From Bryobacterales bacterium (GTDB taxonomy: Bacteria > Acidobacteriota > Terriglobia > Bryobacterales > Bryobacteraceae): a DNA stretch of 64,000 nucleotides. The notes beneath the pieces are model-generated. The model saw only the letters and a list, made by a program, of their open reading frames with translations. It made no database searches and was not told the origin of the DNA. Each line of letters starts with the position of its first letter. Position 1 is the first letter of the stretch. Positions 62,404 to 64,000 of the stretch are shown here, one piece after another. A program made the position numbers and the translations under genes. The stretch is taken from contig JADZCM010000022.1 of the NCBI GenBank assembly GCA_020851555.1, forward strand, positions 1 through 64,000, read 5' to 3'.

Positions 62404-63114
62404 ATGCGCAGGCTCTCCCTGTTGTTGTTGCCCGTTGCCTTGCTGGCGCAGGCTCCCGCGTCCCGGCCCGCTGCCGTGAAAGCCTCCGCGGCGAAACCGG
62501 TTTACGCCGCCGTGCCGGTCACCGGCGAGGAGAAGATCATCTACTCGCTGGGCCTTTCCATGTTCACCTCGCTCCGGCAATACGATCTCTCCGCCGCCGA
62601 GGTCGCGCTGGTGGCACAAGCCCTGGTGGACGCCGCGGCCGGCAAGCCGGCCGTTGACGTCGTGGAGTGGCGGGTGAAGCAGGATGAACTGGAGCGCGTC
62701 CGCTCGGAACGGATGGTGGCGAGGGAGAAGGCCGCTTCCAAAGCCTACCTCGACAAGGCGGCGGCCGAACCGGGGGCGGTCCGCACGCCTTCGGGCCTTG
62801 TGTTCCGGGAGTTGGCGGCGGGTTCCGGGGCCTCCCCCAAGGCCACAGACACGGTCAGCGTACACTACCGGGGCACGCTGGTGAACGGCCAGGAGTTCGA
62901 CAGTTCCTACCGCCGCAAGCAGCCGGCCCGGTTTCCCCTGAGCGGGGTGATTCCGTGCTGGACGGAGGGTGTGCAGAGAATGAAGGCCGGCGGCAAGGCC
63001 CTGTTGGGCTGCCCCTCCGAACTGGCGTACGGGGACGGCGGGCGTCCCTCCATTCCGGGCGGCGCGGCGCTCATCTTCGAGATCGAGCTACTCGACGTTG
63101 CCGCCGGACCCTGA
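62404..63114 (+). CDS. FKBP-type peptidyl-prolyl isomerase, exported
   Basis: 236 aa with a signal peptide (SLLLLPVALLAQAPA), an N-terminal helical dimerisation-like part (FkpA/Mip type) and a C-terminal FKBP domain (VHYRGTLVNGQEFDSSY and VQRMKAGGKALLGCP). It folds exported proteins. Its end overlaps the selenoprotein gene tail by 27 bp on the opposite strand. Confidence 0.9.
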   Translation: MRRLSLLLLPVALLAQAPASRPAAVKASAAKPVYAAVPVTGEEKIIYSLGLSMFTSLRQYDLSAAEVALVAQALVDAAAGKPAVDVVEWRVKQDELERVRSERMVAREKAASKAYLDKAAAEPGAVRTPSGLVFRELAAGSGASPKATDTVSVHYRGTLVNGQEFDSSYRRKQPARFPLSGVIPCWTEGVQRMKAGGKALLGCPSELAYGDGGRPSIPGGAALIFEIELLDVAAGP

Positions 63115-63576
63115 GTCCGCCTGCCCGATCACCTCGCCAAGGGCTTGCGCCGTCTCGCCGACGAGCCGGGCGCAGACCGCCCTGCGGCTGTCCGGCGACG
63201 ATCGAAACGCCTCCACCGCGCTGCTGTCGTTCCAGTCCACCCGGGCGATGTCGATGCAGCGGGTGCCGCCGAATTCACTGGTGAGATCCTCGAACCTGCG
63301 CACCATGGCGCCGCTCACTTCCCACCGGGCGGGGTGCTGTTTCTCTTCCAGGCTGCCGCGGCTGTAGACCGAGGACAGTGCAGCCACCGCGCCGAGCAAC
63401 GCTCCGCACGTGCCGCCGGAATGGCCGATGCCGCCGCCAAAGAGGCCGACCGCCTTGATCGCGGCGCCGTCCCGGATGCCGAGCTTCTCCTGGCCCACGG
63501 CCAGGACCGCCTGGCTTCAGGCAAACCCTTCCAGGAACAACCGTTGGGCCTTGGCTTTCATTTCTTCCGGGGTCAT
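63088..63576 (-). CDS. C_GCAxxG_C_C-family probable selenoprotein (162 aa, UGA = Sec20)
   Basis: An in-frame TGA at codon 20 (63519-63517) sits exactly where this family has its first conserved Cys (EGFA-U-SQAV). The frame then continues with the family's other Cys: Cys57 in GGTCGALLGAV, Cys107 in GTRCIDI and Cys135 in VCARLVG. A hairpin with 8-bp stem and GTG loop lies 18 nt after the UGA, as expected for bacterial SECIS. A frame starting only at GTG 63498 would lose the redox residue. The upstream zinc-ribbon gene ends 9 bp before its ATG. Reading TGA as a decay mutation is less likely because the rest of the frame is intact. Confidence 0.82.
63488..63506 (-). promoter_or_regulatory. Bacterial-SECIS-like hairpin
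   Basis: TCCTGGCC (63506-63499) pairs perfectly with GGCCAGGA (63495-63488) around a GTG loop (63498-63496). The loop begins 18 nt after the UGA and its first base is G, which agrees with the published bacterial SECIS rules (recalled: 16-37 nt, G in the first two loop bases). The sequence is also coding. Confidence 0.7.
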
Positions 63577-63585
63577 GAGGGAATC

Positions 63586-63765
63586 CTACCCCATCCAGAA
63601 GCCCTTGCGGTGGCTGACGCCGAGGACCTTGCGGCAGCGGGGGCAGAGATAAATGTATCGTCTCCCGAAAAACGCGGCAACCTGGCGGCACCACAGTTCC
63701 CGGACCGGCTCGCCGCAATGCGGACAGAGCGGCGTCACGTCTTCTTTCTGGACGCACTCGATCAT
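63586..63765 (-). CDS. Small zinc-ribbon protein (59 aa)
   Basis: Two CxxC pairs (Cys14/Cys17 in LCPHCGE, Cys41/Cys44 in LCPRCRK) and a well-conserved basic middle FFGRRYIYL and end VLGVSHRKGFWMG. GGAGGACAGG precedes the ATG. Its start overlaps the stop of the upstream 59-aa gene by 4 bp and its stop lies 9 bp from the selenoprotein start, so it is likely to be in the same operon. Probable partner of the selenoprotein. Confidence 0.8.
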   Translation of the reverse strand: MIECVQKEDVTPLCPHCGEPVRELWCRQVAAFFGRRYIYLCPRCRKVLGVSHRKGFWMG

Positions 63766-63941
63766 GACCTGTCCTCCACCTCTACAACCCGTCCGGACGA
63801 CGCAAGCCATCGCAGAGTGCGGCCCGCGGCCGCCGACAGTGTCAGCTTCACCATGGCGCCGGACATGGCCGGCGCCTGGAATGCGCGCCCGGCGTAATCC
63901 GGCCCCTTCTCGCAGCCCGGGGGCCGGGCACCGTTACGCAT
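63762..63941 (-). CDS. Small protein of unknown function (59 aa)
   Basis: Function not recognised. The frame reads RNGARPPGCEKGPDYAGRAF, then PAMSGAMVKLTLSAAAG, RTLRWLASSGRVVEVEDRS. Its stop overlaps the zinc-ribbon ATG by 4 bp (ATGA) and its ATG overlaps the upstream frame by 8 bp, so it fits a tight operon. The short, dense overlaps are the main evidence that it is real. Confidence 0.6.
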   Translation of the reverse strand: MRNGARPPGCEKGPDYAGRAFQAPAMSGAMVKLTLSAAAGRTLRWLASSGRVVEVEDRS

Positions 63942-64000
63942 CGTAGGAGCGTTCGGCGGCGGCGCGGCCGGAGGCGGCGGGCGAGTAGCCTTCCGCGCGG
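63934..64000 (-). CDS. C-terminal end of a gene cut by the window edge
   Basis: The last 21 codons of a leftward frame (RAEGYSPAASGRAAAERSYDA, then TAA) run off the right edge. The stop overlaps the start of the next gene by 8 bp. The product cannot be named. Confidence 0.4.
   Translation of the reverse strand, partial: RAEGYSPAASGRAAAERSYDA

Noticed and set aside
63517-63519. TGA in the C_GCAxxG_C_C gene as an inactivating mutation
   Set aside because: It lies precisely at the family's first conserved Cys, the remaining frame is intact and a SECIS-like hairpin follows; genome data on selA-D are still needed.
63145-63897. 250-aa plus-strand frame across the selenoprotein region
   Set aside because: No domain recognised and it opposes four overlapping minus-strand genes with ribosome-binding sites and Cys motifs.

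Overview
The window is about 64 kb of GC-rich, gene-dense bacterial chromosome. The best guess for the source is an Acidobacteriota of the Bryobacterales/Solibacter type. Reasons are two Oar-like TonB-dependent receptors with N-terminal carboxypeptidase-regulatory-like domains, many small ECF-sigma/anti-sigma units, a run of twin-arginine-signalled sugar enzymes, and a UGA-containing C_GCAxxG_C_C gene. This assignment is inferred from gene content, not proven. No insertion sequence or prophage was seen.

Left end (1-5140): a complete type II-C CRISPR-Cas locus. Nine 36-bp repeats in the window (the array probably continues off the left edge) end in a perfect 17-bp inverted repeat. cas2, cas1 and a compact 1029-aa cas9 follow, read leftwards. 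Upstream of cas9 and divergent from it is a predicted tracrRNA (5029-5140) with a near-consensus promoter whose predicted start falls on the first base of the anti-repeat, then nexus, hairpin and intrinsic terminator.

5-16 kb: housekeeping genes: an orphan membrane-fusion protein, a 2H phosphoesterase, XerD, a CCA-adding-type nucleotidyltransferase, a paired SMR/EamA transporter, a Pit/DUF47 phosphate pair, an M23 peptidase and a methyltransferase. 16-25 kb: two large TonB-dependent receptors flank a DUF362 protein. Both upstream regions carry a TTAAC-N4-GTTAA inverted repeat, both receptor genes are followed by the same GC-rich hairpin, and the second has a long leader that can fold. 25-35 kb: an ECF sigma/anti-sigma unit leading into a NapH-like ferredoxin and TPR protein, a stand-alone Fis-domain mini-regulator, then a leftward operon of ECF sigma, zinc-finger/FecR-like membrane protein and two ABC-2 exporters.

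35-50 kb: a sugar isomerase, an RraA-like exported protein, an aceE without its E2/E3 partners, an OmpA protein, tRNA-Glu, a HAD phosphatase/zinc-ribbon/iron-alcohol-dehydrogenase operon, a pterin operon of two PTPS paralogues plus FolE (one PTPS has Glu in place of the catalytic Cys), and a PduS-like/PduT-like pair typical of bacterial microcompartments. 51-59.5 kb: enolase-superfamily enzymes, a Gfo/Idh/MocA oxidoreductase, a GH9-like hydrolase, a xylose-isomerase-like protein and a DegT-family protein, most with Tat-type N-termini, suggesting periplasmic sugar or sugar-acid breakdown. 59.5-64 kb: tRNA-Val, thioesterase, MoxR ATPase, YchF-like GTPase, FKBP isomerase and, on the opposite strand, a tightly overlapping operon ending in a probable selenoprotein with an in-frame UGA and a bacterial-SECIS-like hairpin.
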